Notes under the pieces: generated by a model
The model's database searches: none
What the model was told of the DNA's origin: nothing
What the model saw: the letters and a program-made list of their open reading frames with translations, nothing else
In this document: positions 9,642 through 18,268 of the stretch, one piece after another
Layout of the letters: every line of letters starts with the position of its first letter
Position numbering within the stretch: position 1 is the stretch's first letter
DNA from: Variovorax sp. Sphag1AA
GTDB taxonomy: Bacteria; Pseudomonadota; Gammaproteobacteria; Burkholderiales; Burkholderiaceae_C
Direction: 5' to 3'
DNA: 64,000 nucleotides
Assembly: GCF_014192575.1 (NCBI RefSeq)
Contig: NZ_JACHYC010000011.1
Span: 62,001 to 126,000 of the forward strand
Position numbers and translations under genes: made by a program

Positions 9642-9752
9642 TCAGTCCAACTGCCAGAACTGATCGCCTTCGGACACCAGACGGCGAGCAAGAACCATCT
9701 CGTGGATCCGGATACGCAGTTCATTCGTCTCGGAGTCGACCTTGAAATCCAT
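9642..9752 (-). CDS. Possible small ORF or gene stub (36 codons)
   Basis: Between the SDR and the ketoacid oxidoreductase, a 36-codon minus-strand frame begins MDFKVDSETNELRIR and ends at a TGA at 9642. It is charged and protein-like, but I do not recognise it and see no clear ribosome site. Given the many gene stubs in this window it could be the 5' end of a deleted gene, for example an acyl-CoA dehydrogenase, rather than a functional microprotein. Confidence 0.22.
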   Translation of the reverse strand: MDFKVDSETNELRIRIHEMVLARRLVSEGDQFWQLD

Positions 9753-9763
9753 GGCGACTCAGT

Positions 9764-10549
9764 TCAAAGACTGTTAGTGCTGTGACCGCCGTCCACTGTC
9801 AGGACGGCACCGTTCATGAAGGAACCTGCTTCGGACGCCAGCAATAGCAGCGGTCCGTCCAGTTCGCCGAGATTGCCAAGGCGGCGCTCGGGGATACGCC
9901 GGATGAGGGACTGGCCCGCTTCGCTGCGAAAGAACTCTTGATTCAGGTCGGTTTGAAAGTACCCTGGTGCAAGCGCGTTGACACGAATCGAATGGCGGGC
10001 AAGTTCGATCGCCAGTGCGCGCGTCAGGTGCAGAAGTCCGGCTTTGCTCGCTGCATATGCGGGAACCTGCTGCGCGACACGCAAGCCCAGGATGGAGCCG
10101 ACGTTGATGATGCGGCCCGCCATGTCGCTGGCGACCAGATCTTGTGCAAACACCTGCGCGACCCGCCAGGCGCCAGTGAGGTTGACGTCCAGCACCGAAT
10201 TCCAATCGGCATCAGTGGTCTCGAGGACCGGCGTGGTCGTCGCCACGCCCGCGTTGTTCACCAGGATGGTCGCCTGCCCAAGTCGTTCTCGGACCTCACG
10301 CAGGCATGCCTCGACACTCTCTCGCCGTTTCACGTCTAGAGAGAACGCAAGAACCCGGCCGCAGTGTCCCTGCTCGTCCGCCCACTCCTGCAGCGCCTGT
10401 GCTGCATCGTGACCTTGTTCGATCCGCCGTCCGGCAATGGCGACATTCGCTCCGGCTTGCAGCAGGGTCGCGCAGAAATGTCGTCCGAGGCCACTGAAAC
10501 CTCCAGTCACCAAGGCAGTGCACGCGTTGAGCGAAAACAGGTTGCTCAT
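9764..10549 (-). CDS. SDR-family NAD(P)-dependent oxidoreductase
   Basis: A 261-residue classical short-chain dehydrogenase. It has the cofactor motif TGGFSGLG near residue 15, NNAG near residue 95, and a catalytic YAASK with an upstream Ser. The C-terminal GAVLTVDGGH is typical. The start at 10549 begins MSNLFSLN after an AAGGCG-like site; the longer frame to 10663 has no family support. It sits between the MFS gene and the ketoacid oxidoreductase on the same strand. It probably oxidises a hydroxyl intermediate of the pathway encoded here (inference); the substrate is unknown. Confidence 0.88.
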   Translation of the reverse strand: MSNLFSLNACTALVTGGFSGLGRHFCATLLQAGANVAIAGRRIEQGHDAAQALQEWADEQGHCGRVLAFSLDVKRRESVEACLREVRERLGQATILVNNAGVATTTPVLETTDADWNSVLDVNLTGAWRVAQVFAQDLVASDMAGRIINVGSILGLRVAQQVPAYAASKAGLLHLTRALAIELARHSIRVNALAPGYFQTDLNQEFFRSEAGQSLIRRIPERRLGNLGELDGPLLLLASEAGSFMNGAVLTVDGGHSTNSL

Positions 10550-10675
10550 GACGGCGCCTTGCTTGTATTCGCCAGCGCCTCGGCCGGTCGGTCGCACATT
10601 GGCCTGAAGCCGTGGGCGCAAGATGAGAGACCGATTGAGGTACCCAGCTCTGATGAGTTGCAAGGTCGCATGAGT

Positions 10676-11920
10676 TCAAGCCGTTCGATGGTTGAGGAAT
10701 GATTGGTAGTTGAGAAGTGCACCGAGACCCATGAGAACGGCCGTGCCGAGGAAGACGGCAGCCATGCCGATGTGGCCGCCGACAAAACCCCCGACGAGGG
10801 GACCGACTACCTGACCGGCGTATTGGGCTGATGTGGAGTAGCCGAGGAAGCGACCAACGGCGCCTTCAGGAACGTTGTGTCGGATCACACTCGCCAGGCA
10901 TGGGAGCAGGCCTCCCAGCGACAAACCCATCAAGAAGCGCAGGACAACAAGCTGCCAGGGCTCAGACACAAACGCCTGTGGCAGAAGCAGCGCGGAGGCA
11001 ATTGCCATGCAACCCACGATGATCTTTGGGTGCCCGACCCGGTCTGCCAGTCGGCCCAAACGGGATGCAGACACGATGGCTCCGAGCGCTGTTGCGGACA
11101 TCACGATGCCTGCAATCATCGTTACGCTGCCTGGATCGCTGCTTAGCTCAGCAACGTAGACCGTGATGATCGGCTCGATCGACATATTGGCGACCATGAG
11201 CAATACGCCAGTCGCGAGCATCGCGACCACAGCCCGATGGTCGGTAGCTACGAGGACTACCGCCGATGCCGTTCTGACTCCTGGCGGCTTCGGGCGGCGT
11301 TGCACTTCGCGAATCAGTAGGGACGTGCCAACGAATGCCAGGCCGATGAGGGCGGCAGACGCAAAGAAGGTGCTGCGGATGCCGATCACTGCGGGCAACC
11401 CTCCACCGAGCAGCGGCCCTGCCAGATTGCCGGCCATGATTGCCGAGGACAGCATGCCGAGCGCCCATCCGGAGCGCTCCGTGGGCGTCTGTGCCGCGAC
11501 GAGTGCCATCGAGCCCGAGGCATAGCCACCGAGCAGTCCTGTCAGCAAGCGCAACGCGACCAGCTGCCACACATCCTGTGCCATCCCGATGAGCACGGTC
11601 GCGATGGTCATGCCAAGACTTGCGCGGATCAGCATGAGCTTGCGGCCGTAGCGATCGGCCAAGCGCCCCCAAAGCGGCGCGACAAGTGCAGCACTGAGAA
11701 AGGTGGCGCCGAATGCAACCCCGGACCATTGCACGATGGCGGCGTGTCCTTGCACACCGAGTTGGGCCACATAGAGCGGAAGGAAAGGAAGCACAACCGT
11801 CATGCCGACGATGGTCGTAAAACTTCCAAGCATGCAAACCGCGAGGTTGCGCTGCCAGTGTTCATGCCCGTTGGTCACGTTGATACTCGCTGAAGGTTGG
11901 CCGAATAAGCGGTGAGGCAC
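10676..11920 (-). CDS. MFS transporter (DHA1-like, 12 TM)
   Basis: A 414-residue inner-membrane major facilitator with about 12 hydrophobic segments. The loop 2-3 signature GRLADRYGRK is present, with a second related GRLADRVGHPK after the central loop. It starts with GTG at 11920, only 3 nt after the cytochrome c stop codon, so it is probably translationally coupled to the dehydrogenase genes. It likely moves the dehydrogenase substrate or product (inference). A slightly shorter start is possible because the first 20 residues are not hydrophobic. Confidence 0.87.
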   Translation of the reverse strand: MPHRLFGQPSASINVTNGHEHWQRNLAVCMLGSFTTIVGMTVVLPFLPLYVAQLGVQGHAAIVQWSGVAFGATFLSAALVAPLWGRLADRYGRKLMLIRASLGMTIATVLIGMAQDVWQLVALRLLTGLLGGYASGSMALVAAQTPTERSGWALGMLSSAIMAGNLAGPLLGGGLPAVIGIRSTFFASAALIGLAFVGTSLLIREVQRRPKPPGVRTASAVVLVATDHRAVVAMLATGVLLMVANMSIEPIITVYVAELSSDPGSVTMIAGIVMSATALGAIVSASRLGRLADRVGHPKIIVGCMAIASALLLPQAFVSEPWQLVVLRFLMGLSLGGLLPCLASVIRHNVPEGAVGRFLGYSTSAQYAGQVVGPLVGGFVGGHIGMAAVFLGTAVLMGLGALLNYQSFLNHRTA

Positions 11921-11923
11921 ATT

Positions 11924-12286
11924 TCAGTGGGTAGCGGCTGCCGATTGAAAAGAGAGAATCCAGCCCGCAAGCCTCTCGGCGTCTGACGCGTTCAGATTCG
12001 ATTGAGGAGGCATGGACGCCGCACCCCACTTGCCCGTGCTTCCGCTGAGCATGGAAGCGGCGATGCTGCTCTGCGCCCCACGCAGACCGGCATAGCGTTG
12101 TGCGACGGCTTCAAACGATGGGCCGACGAGCTTTCTGCCAACGGCGTGACACGCCATACAGTTTTTTTCCTGCGCAAGCAGTTGGTCCGCATAAGCAGTG
12201 AAGCTGTGGAAGAGAAGGAGCACCCCGATCGCGCATGACTTCAGCACGGGACCGACGGATGCGTCTACTTGATATTTCGTTTGCAT
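11924..12286 (-). CDS. Class I cytochrome c (electron-accepting subunit of the GMC dehydrogenase)
   Basis: A 120-residue periplasmic monohaem cytochrome c. An N-terminal hydrophobic segment ending near TAYA acts as signal peptide. The haem motif CMACH follows at about residues 53-57, and a Met in the SMPPQ segment is the likely sixth ligand. The start ATG at 12286 was chosen because the longer open frame (to 13039) is only the antisense-like overlap with the FAD subunit. Position directly after the FAD subunit matches three-subunit flavin dehydrogenases that pass electrons to a cytochrome c. Confidence 0.9.
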   Translation of the reverse strand: MQTKYQVDASVGPVLKSCAIGVLLLFHSFTAYADQLLAQEKNCMACHAVGRKLVGPSFEAVAQRYAGLRGAQSSIAASMLSGSTGKWGAASMPPQSNLNASDAERLAGWILSFQSAAATH

Positions 12287-12315
12287 CGATCGACTCTTGA
12301 TTGGTGACTGGAGTA

Positions 12316-14073
12316 CTAGCTGATCAGGCCCGGGGCTTTGAGGTAGCGGTGGCGGATCGCATGGGCGGTCCGATATGCCAGTGCGGCGAGCGGACCCGTC
12401 GGGTTCTTCCCAGCGTTTTGAGGAAAGGCATTCGCGCCAACCGCAAACACGTTTGGAACATCCCAACTTTGCAGATAGCTGTTGATCGCGCTCTGGCTTG
12501 GATCGACGCCCATGATCGCGCCGCCAGTGTTGTGCGTGCTCTGGTAAGGCACGATGTCGTATTGCTTCGGCGCGCTGCGTTTCGCGACAACCTTGGCGCC
12601 GGTGGCCTTGCCGATGCGCTCGCACTGATCTGTCGCGTAGTTCGCCATGCGCTGTTCGTTTTCGTTGAAGTCGAACGTCATGCGCAGCATCGGGCGCCCG
12701 AACGCATCGCGATATGTTGGATCCAGATCGAGGTAGTTGCTTGCATACGCCATGCCCCCACCCTGTCCGTTGATGGGGAACGTATGTTGGTAGTGTTTGA
12801 CGACAGCGCGCTTCCAGTCGGTACCCCAGGAAGGAGTGCCCGGTGGAACCGGCCGGAATGCAATAGGACGCGCACCGTTCGAAGCCGTTGCAATGGTCGC
12901 GCCCCCGATGAAGCCCAGCTTTTCGAAATCGTTCGTCTCGACGTTGAAGTCGTCGAGCGCCATTTGTAGCCCGCCTGACCCCATCCATGGATTCATCCAT
13001 TTGTCGTCGTCGAGGAAGACTGTGACCCCCCCTTGGCACTGGTACGCGTAGTTCTTGCCGATGACACCTCGCCCCGTGATCGGGTCATAGGGCTCACCAA
13101 TTCCCGACAGCAGCATTAGGTGCACGTTGCCGAGGCCGTAGGCCGAGAGAATCACCAGTTCCGCTGGTTGGAAGATTTCGCGCCCGAGCGCATCGACGTA
13201 GGTGACCCCGGTCGCCCTGCGTTTTGACGAATCCAAGTTCACCTTCATCACGCGCGAGTGCGTTCTCAGTTCGAAGTTCGACTTGCTGGTCAGCAACGGT
13301 AGCACCGTGTTGACAGGGCTTGCTTTTGCATTGGAGGGACACCCGAAGCGCTCGCAGAAGCCGTTGTAGTGGCATTGCCCGTACTGAATACCGTCGGCGT
13401 TCGTGTAAGCACGAGAGGAGATTGCAGCGGGCGCAGTGAATGGATGCAGCCCCAATGAGCGTGCGGCGCGCTCCATCTCGACCATCATGTTCGACGGAGA
13501 GAGCGGTGGATTCCCATACTCTCCGCTTCGGGGCCCCTCGAAGGGATTGCCTCCCTCGATCCGCTGGCCGAGGATATTGCCCGCCTTCCCGGATACGGCC
13601 CAATCCGCCTCCACCTTTGCGTACCAAGGCTCAAGCTCATCGTAGGTGACGCCCCAGTCCTGGATGGTCATGTCCTTCGGTACGAACTTGCGGCCATACC
13701 GTTCCTCCAGTCTGCGGCGCGGCTCATGGTCCCACGGCAACCAGCGCCACGTGACTCCCCCCCAGTGCGTGCCTGAACCACCGACTCCGTCTCCGACCAG
13801 GAACGACCCGTGGTTTCGCATGGGCAGGGCTGTTTCGCTCGAGCGATTGCGAAAAGTCAGCGTTTCGAGCGCCAGATTCGTCATGAGCACATTGCGCTGG
13901 ACAAACTTGAGCTCGTCGTCCTTTTGTGGATAGCTGAACTCTTGGGCGTCGCGAGGGCCGCCACGTTCGAGGGCGACAACACGCAATCCGGCATCGACAA
14001 GCTCGCGGGCGACGATGCTTCCCGTCCATCCGAGTCCGACGACAACTGCGTCTACCGATTTCGTTGTGATCAT
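12316..14073 (-). CDS. GMC-family FAD-dependent oxidoreductase (gluconate 2-dehydrogenase flavoprotein type)
   Basis: A 585-residue flavoprotein. The N-terminal FAD-binding fold reads VVGLGWTGSIVARELVDAG. The C-terminal catalytic region contains STHNTGG (His) and QNAGKNPTG (Asn), the His/Asn pair typical of GMC enzymes. Such subunits oxidise sugars, sugar acids or alcohols in the periplasm and are exported by hitch-hiking with the Tat-targeted small subunit. The start at 14073 (MITTKSVDA) fits the family; the upstream extension to 14514 lies inside the small-subunit gene. The operon order small subunit, FAD subunit, cytochrome c is the standard one. The natural substrate cannot be read. Confidence 0.92.
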   Translation of the reverse strand: MITTKSVDAVVVGLGWTGSIVARELVDAGLRVVALERGGPRDAQEFSYPQKDDELKFVQRNVLMTNLALETLTFRNRSSETALPMRNHGSFLVGDGVGGSGTHWGGVTWRWLPWDHEPRRRLEERYGRKFVPKDMTIQDWGVTYDELEPWYAKVEADWAVSGKAGNILGQRIEGGNPFEGPRSGEYGNPPLSPSNMMVEMERAARSLGLHPFTAPAAISSRAYTNADGIQYGQCHYNGFCERFGCPSNAKASPVNTVLPLLTSKSNFELRTHSRVMKVNLDSSKRRATGVTYVDALGREIFQPAELVILSAYGLGNVHLMLLSGIGEPYDPITGRGVIGKNYAYQCQGGVTVFLDDDKWMNPWMGSGGLQMALDDFNVETNDFEKLGFIGGATIATASNGARPIAFRPVPPGTPSWGTDWKRAVVKHYQHTFPINGQGGGMAYASNYLDLDPTYRDAFGRPMLRMTFDFNENEQRMANYATDQCERIGKATGAKVVAKRSAPKQYDIVPYQSTHNTGGAIMGVDPSQSAINSYLQSWDVPNVFAVGANAFPQNAGKNPTGPLAALAYRTAHAIRHRYLKAPGLIS

Positions 14074-14092
14074 CGGGCGATCTCTCTGTTCG

Positions 14093-14812
14093 CTAGCGAA
14101 AGTCCGCCAAGCTCTGAGGCTCCAACTGTTGTCGACGCCCGCTGTATGCCCGGATGTCTTCGGTGTAGACATAGCCCACGCCAGGAAATCCCAACATCCG
14201 CCAAGTCGCCTTGTCACGATTTCCACCGTAGGCCGGGTCGGCGAAGTAGCCCTCCATGGTGTTGTTGTAGAGGGCGAGCAAAAAGGTCCGCGCCGGCACT
14301 GTGGGAAGAGAAATCGCGCCTTCCTGCATGCGCTTGAGCACGCTGTTGCGATCGTCATGCGAAAGGGCATGAAATGACTTCCCGCCGAGCGTGGCCTTGC
14401 AATGAGCGTCGACCTCACGAACGCCGATGCGATAGATCTGCTGGGGTGTGAATGGCAATTGGTAGCCCTGCGTCGCGGTGCCGGGCAAGAACGGCCCTTG
14501 AAGGTTCGTCCCACTGCCTACGCCGAATGCGCCGGCCAAATACTGATCGATGTAGTAGACGACACCAGACTCCACGCCACCTGGGCCCACTTCGTCCTTC
14601 GGAAGAAAAACATCTACCGCCGCTTCAATGAATGCAGCTTCGTCTGGTAAGAGAAACGTGTAGGCCTGCGACGTGACGTCCAACGAACCTATCGGCGCTT
14701 TGGCGGAATGAGCGTGGGCGGCGCCAAAGCCGGAAGCCGCCGTTGCGGCGGTCGACGCGCCGAGCGACTTCAAGAAGATTCTTCGAGAGCTATGAAGCAA
14801 GGGTTCTGCCAT
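14093..14812 (-). CDS. Gluconate 2-dehydrogenase subunit 3 family protein (Tat-exported small subunit)
   Basis: A 239-residue protein with a twin-arginine leader (SRRIFLKS, then a hydrophobic Ala-rich stretch ending near AHA). The body matches the small or hitch-hiker subunit of membrane-bound flavin dehydrogenases, including a DVFLPKDEVGPGG segment and a C-terminal GGNRDKATWRMLGFPG motif. It chaperones and exports the FAD subunit, whose gene begins 19 bp downstream. It is the first gene of the minus-strand operon; its promoter must lie in the divergent space 14813-14960. Confidence 0.9.
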   Translation of the reverse strand: MAEPLLHSSRRIFLKSLGASTAATAASGFGAAHAHSAKAPIGSLDVTSQAYTFLLPDEAAFIEAAVDVFLPKDEVGPGGVESGVVYYIDQYLAGAFGVGSGTNLQGPFLPGTATQGYQLPFTPQQIYRIGVREVDAHCKATLGGKSFHALSHDDRNSVLKRMQEGAISLPTVPARTFLLALYNNTMEGYFADPAYGGNRDKATWRMLGFPGVGYVYTEDIRAYSGRRQQLEPQSLADFR

Positions 14813-14960
14813 GAGGGTTGTCTCCTTACGAGAAATCGGTCAGATTTCGTCACCTTCGTACCGTTTTAGGTATTGTATTGCGTATACGTAGAAATGTACA
14901 CTACAACCCTGCATGCCGCATTCGGACGGCATGTTTCGAAACCACGCAACAGGAGAACCC
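14813..14960. promoter_or_regulatory. Divergent promoter region with a CGTATACG palindrome
   Basis: This 148-bp space separates the dehydrogenase operon (minus) from the RraA/Bug operon (plus). It contains a perfect 8-bp palindrome CGTATACG at 14881-14888, within an AT-rich stretch unlike the flanking genes. A related CATATACGC half-site lies upstream of the GntR gene near 18189-18196. GntR-FCD regulators commonly bind short GTATAC-type palindromes, so this is a candidate operator for the GntR encoded at 17478-18155. AGGAGA at 14951-14956 is the ribosome site of the next gene. The operator assignment is inference. Confidence 0.4.
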
Positions 14961-15647
14961 ATGCGTAAACCCATCAGCAAGGCACTCATTAACGGATACA
15001 TGGCCGTTTCCACATCCAACATCAGTGATGCGCTGGACAGGCTCGGCATACCTTGCGAGCCCACTCAGATCGGCGCACTCTGGTCAAGCTGCAAAAAGAT
15101 CGTCGGCCCGGCCATGACCTTGACGCTCGCGCCGCTCGAACGCTCGCACAAGGAGATCACGACCGTGGTAGGCACGCTGCAGGCCATCATGGATGCACTC
15201 CCGGGCGACGTACTGGTGATCGACGTCGGCGGCCGCATGGATCTCAATACGTTTGGCGGTGTTGCCGGGGCCACGACCCAGCACTATGGCCTGGCGGGTG
15301 TGGTGTGCGATGGCGTCGCGCGCGACATCGACGAATACAAGACCCTTGACCTTCCCGTGTTCGGCAAGGGCTTCATCCATCAATCGGTCCGCGGCCGCGT
15401 TGGCTATGTGAGTCACAACACCGAGGCCAAACTCGGCGCCAACATCGTGCGCCCTGGTGATCTGATCGTGGGCGACGAGAACGGTGTGGTGGTGGTGCCG
15501 CACGAGCAGATTGAGGGGGTATTGAAGATCGCCCGCTTCGTGAAAGACACCGAAGACGGCGTGATCGCGGCCATCCGGGCTGGAGGGGACCCGATCGAAG
15601 TACATCAGAAGGTCAAGTACGACGACATGCTCAAGAGGACCTCATGA
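14961..15647 (+). CDS. RraA family protein / 4-hydroxy-4-methyl-2-oxoglutarate aldolase-like (first copy)
   Basis: A 228-residue RraA/HMG-aldolase fold protein. The family's active-site region is present as GVVCDGVARDIDE, with the conserved Arg-Asp pair, preceded by GGRMDLNTFGG. Characterised members are divalent-metal pyruvate aldolases and oxaloacetate decarboxylases, or the RNase E inhibitor RraA; genomic context favours a catabolic lyase. The start at 14961 follows AGGAGA; an upstream in-frame ATG at 14913 lacks such a site. It overlaps the second RraA-like gene by 4 bp, so the two are coupled and may form a hetero-oligomer (inference). Confidence 0.85.
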   Translation: MRKPISKALINGYMAVSTSNISDALDRLGIPCEPTQIGALWSSCKKIVGPAMTLTLAPLERSHKEITTVVGTLQAIMDALPGDVLVIDVGGRMDLNTFGGVAGATTQHYGLAGVVCDGVARDIDEYKTLDLPVFGKGFIHQSVRGRVGYVSHNTEAKLGANIVRPGDLIVGDENGVVVVPHEQIEGVLKIARFVKDTEDGVIAAIRAGGDPIEVHQKVKYDDMLKRTS

Positions 15648-16447
15648 GCATGTCGTCGACCCTTCAGACCTTGTCAAGCTCGCCGGTCGTCGCAGATGCG
15701 GCGGGCCAACTGGACGATGCAGCAGTACGAGATGCTCTCACGCGCATCCCGACAACGGCGGCTCTTGACCTGCTCAAGGAGCAGGACCCCTGTCAGTTGG
15801 TGCTCTCGGGCGTGAAGACGCTGTTTCCGCTCGAAGGTTCGGTGGCTGGCCGTGCTCGCACGCTGCGCTTCCTGCCAACCCGCGTCGACCATCGCAAAGC
15901 GCCCGGCGGGCCGGCGAACTTCCGCTTACTCGACGCTACGCGACCAGGTGACTTCCTGATCTTTGACGCACAGGGCTGGCCGAGAGGCTCTGTGCTCGGC
16001 GACATGCTCGCGCTGCGCGCAAAACTCAACGGCGCGGTGGGCATCGCGACTGACGGAGTGATGCGCGATTTGGTCGGACTCGAAGATGTGGGGTTGCCGG
16101 TTTTTGCTGCCGACACTTTCCCGGTTCCGTCGGCCCCGACCTTGGTGGCCTGGGAATCTGACGTACCAGTGCAATGTGGCGGCGCACTGGTAGTGCCGGG
16201 CGACTGGATTCTGGCTGATCGAGACGGCGTAGTCGTCATCCCCGAGCGCTGGGTTCAAGACGTGATCGAGGGCTTTGAGGCTTTCACCAAGGAGGAGCAG
16301 TTCTGCCGCTCGCTGCTTCTTGCTGGAATGTCGCTACACCAGGCCTATCCGATGCCTCCAGCGATCCGGCCACTGTTCGAACGCTACCTGTTGGATGGGC
16401 GGCTCCCATCCGAAGCCGAGGTCCGACAGGCAAACGGCGCGCACTGA
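15644..16447 (+). CDS. RraA family protein (second, divergent copy)
   Basis: A 267-residue RraA-like protein whose start overlaps the previous stop (ATGA). The core GDMLALRAKLNGAVGI and TDGVMRDLVGLEDVGLPVF retain the Arg-Asp catalytic pair. It carries about 40 extra residues at each end compared with the first copy. Two adjacent, divergent RraA-like genes followed by a Bug binding protein suggest a catabolic unit for a branched or hydroxylated dicarboxylate. Whether both copies are catalytic is unknown. Confidence 0.82.
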   Translation: MSMSSTLQTLSSSPVVADAAGQLDDAAVRDALTRIPTTAALDLLKEQDPCQLVLSGVKTLFPLEGSVAGRARTLRFLPTRVDHRKAPGGPANFRLLDATRPGDFLIFDAQGWPRGSVLGDMLALRAKLNGAVGIATDGVMRDLVGLEDVGLPVFAADTFPVPSAPTLVAWESDVPVQCGGALVVPGDWILADRDGVVVIPERWVQDVIEGFEAFTKEEQFCRSLLLAGMSLHQAYPMPPAIRPLFERYLLDGRLPSEAEVRQANGAH

Positions 16448-16472
16448 TCCACGTATCAATCGAGGAGACAAC

Positions 16473-17450
16473 ATGAATCGAAGGTCATTGCTGAAATTGG
16501 GGGCCTATGCCGCCTATGCAGCCCTTCCGCTGACTCAAGCGGGCGCCGAGTCCTGGCCTGCGAGGCCGGTGACACTGGTTGTTCCGTGGCCAGCCGGTGG
16601 AGGGACAGACGTGATCGCGCGGACGGTCGCAAACCAGTTGCAGGAGCGGCTGGGCCGCCCCTTCGTAGTCGATAACCGGCCCGGGGCGTCCGGCATCATT
16701 GGCACCGAGCTTGTTGCGCGTGCTCCTGCCGACGGCTACACGTTCGTCTTGGGAGTGACGAACACGCATGCGATCAATGCGACATTCTTCAAGCAACTTC
16801 GCTACAACCCAAAGACAGACTTCGAGCCGGTTGCGCTATTGGCGACGGGGCCGCATGTGGTGCTGGTTAACAGCACCACGCCGGCCAAGAACCTTGCGGA
16901 GTTCGTCGAATATGCTCGCCAGAGCAAGACTCCGCTCGGCTACGCTTCGTATGGCAATGGCAGCACTGCGCATCTGATTTCCGCGCTGTTTCGCGCACGG
17001 AACAATTTGGACATGGTGCACGTACCCTACAAGGGCATTCCGCCAGCCATTACCGATCTGATGGGCAATCAGGTGTCGATGCTCGTTTCAACTACCGGTG
17101 CAGCGTTGCCACAGATCAAGGCCGGAAAATTGCGAGCGATTGCGGTCCTTGACACGCATCGCATACCGCAATTGCCTGATGTGCCAACAATGTCGGAACA
17201 GGGCTACCCGGACGCAGACTACACGCATTGGTACGGCATCTTTGCGCCTGCCAAAGTGCCCGGCGCAATCATCGCTCGGCTATCCAGCGAAATTGAGGCC
17301 GTGCTGGCGCTTCCACAGGTCCAGAAGACGTTCGCCGACGCCGGCGTGAATGCAAACTACAAGAACCCTGAGGCATTCCGCCAGTTTGTCGGTGCAGAGA
17401 TCGAGCGCTGGGGCAAACTGGTCGAATTGTCCGGCGTTCGCGGCGACTAG
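16473..17450 (+). CDS. Bug/TctC family periplasmic substrate-binding protein
   Basis: A 325-residue tripartite-tricarboxylate-type binding protein. It has a signal peptide (RRSLLKLG, then a hydrophobic run ending near QAGA), and the mature start WPARPVTLVVPWPAGGGTD is diagnostic of the family. Other hallmarks are NRPGASGIIGTE, APADGYT and HVPYKG. These proteins capture carboxylates in the periplasm. The start follows GAGGAGA at 16462-16468. It lies 25 bp after the RraA pair. No TctA or TctB membrane partner is nearby, so it either shares a distant transporter or acts as a sensor, as known for orphan Bug proteins. Confidence 0.92.
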   Translation: MNRRSLLKLGAYAAYAALPLTQAGAESWPARPVTLVVPWPAGGGTDVIARTVANQLQERLGRPFVVDNRPGASGIIGTELVARAPADGYTFVLGVTNTHAINATFFKQLRYNPKTDFEPVALLATGPHVVLVNSTTPAKNLAEFVEYARQSKTPLGYASYGNGSTAHLISALFRARNNLDMVHVPYKGIPPAITDLMGNQVSMLVSTTGAALPQIKAGKLRAIAVLDTHRIPQLPDVPTMSEQGYPDADYTHWYGIFAPAKVPGAIIARLSSEIEAVLALPQVQKTFADAGVNANYKNPEAFRQFVGAEIERWGKLVELSGVRGD

Positions 17451-17477
17451 CGATCGACAACTACAGCCGGAACGGCC

Positions 17478-18155
17478 CTATAGCTGATGGATGCTCAGGC
17501 GCTCAAGCAACTGGGCTATCGTTGCCGTCCAGTTGTCTCGCTGCCCTGCATGGATTTGACGGGCCAGATCTGGGCGTCCTTTGCGAATGGCATCAACGAG
17601 CGCGGCGTGGTGCTTCACTGAAGACGAGGGCTTGTCACGCAGATGCAGTGTAAAGAGCCGCACGCGATGCGATTGTGCGAACAGCAAATGTGCGACCTTC
17701 GCCAATCTGCGGTTTCCACAGAGGTCGACCAATCGTGCGTGGAAGCTTTCGTCCGCTTCAGCCCAAGCATCGAGATTGTCTGCTTTCAATGCCGTCGCCA
17801 TCTTGTCAACCGCTTCCTGAAGTGCTTTGACCTCTGTTGAATTCGGCTTCTTCTGCGCCAGAAGTTCCGCGGCCACCGTCTCGAGCGGTGACAGTACCTC
17901 GTAGATCTCTCGGATGTCATCCATCGTGATGGGAAGTACCCGATAACCGTGACGGGGAATCGGCTCGACCAGGCCCTCTGCCTCGAGCCTTGCAAGTGCC
18001 TCCCGGACGGGCGTTCGACTAACACCGAGTTCGGCCGCGACCGTGTCTTCCAGAAGCTGGCTTCCACCGGAAAGCTGATTGCGCAAGATGCGCAATTTCA
18101 ACGTGCCATAGACGGTGTCGGCTGCCCGAAGCGGCGTTTGCTTGACGTTGTTCAT
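17478..18155 (-). CDS. GntR-family transcriptional regulator, FCD (FadR C-terminal) subclass
   Basis: A 225-residue regulator. The N-terminal winged helix reads LEDTVAAELGVSRTPVREAL with LEAEGLVEPIPRHGYRV, and the C-terminal FCD domain has the ligand/metal-binding pattern of the family (ESFHARLVDLCGN, then HHAALVDAI). It converges on the RraA/Bug operon, with its stop 27 bp from the Bug stop. It is the likely local regulator of that operon and possibly of the divergent dehydrogenase genes, responding to a carboxylic acid (inference). Confidence 0.9.
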   Translation of the reverse strand: MNNVKQTPLRAADTVYGTLKLRILRNQLSGGSQLLEDTVAAELGVSRTPVREALARLEAEGLVEPIPRHGYRVLPITMDDIREIYEVLSPLETVAAELLAQKKPNSTEVKALQEAVDKMATALKADNLDAWAEADESFHARLVDLCGNRRLAKVAHLLFAQSHRVRLFTLHLRDKPSSSVKHHAALVDAIRKGRPDLARQIHAGQRDNWTATIAQLLERLSIHQL

Positions 18156-18268
18156 TCTGGCATTCTAAGATCTTACGAATACATAAACATATACGCACTC
18201 GGAAATTCCAAAGACCGGGCCCAGACTGACGCCGCTTCTAAAGGCTCGATTGAGTTGAGAGGGAGGGC

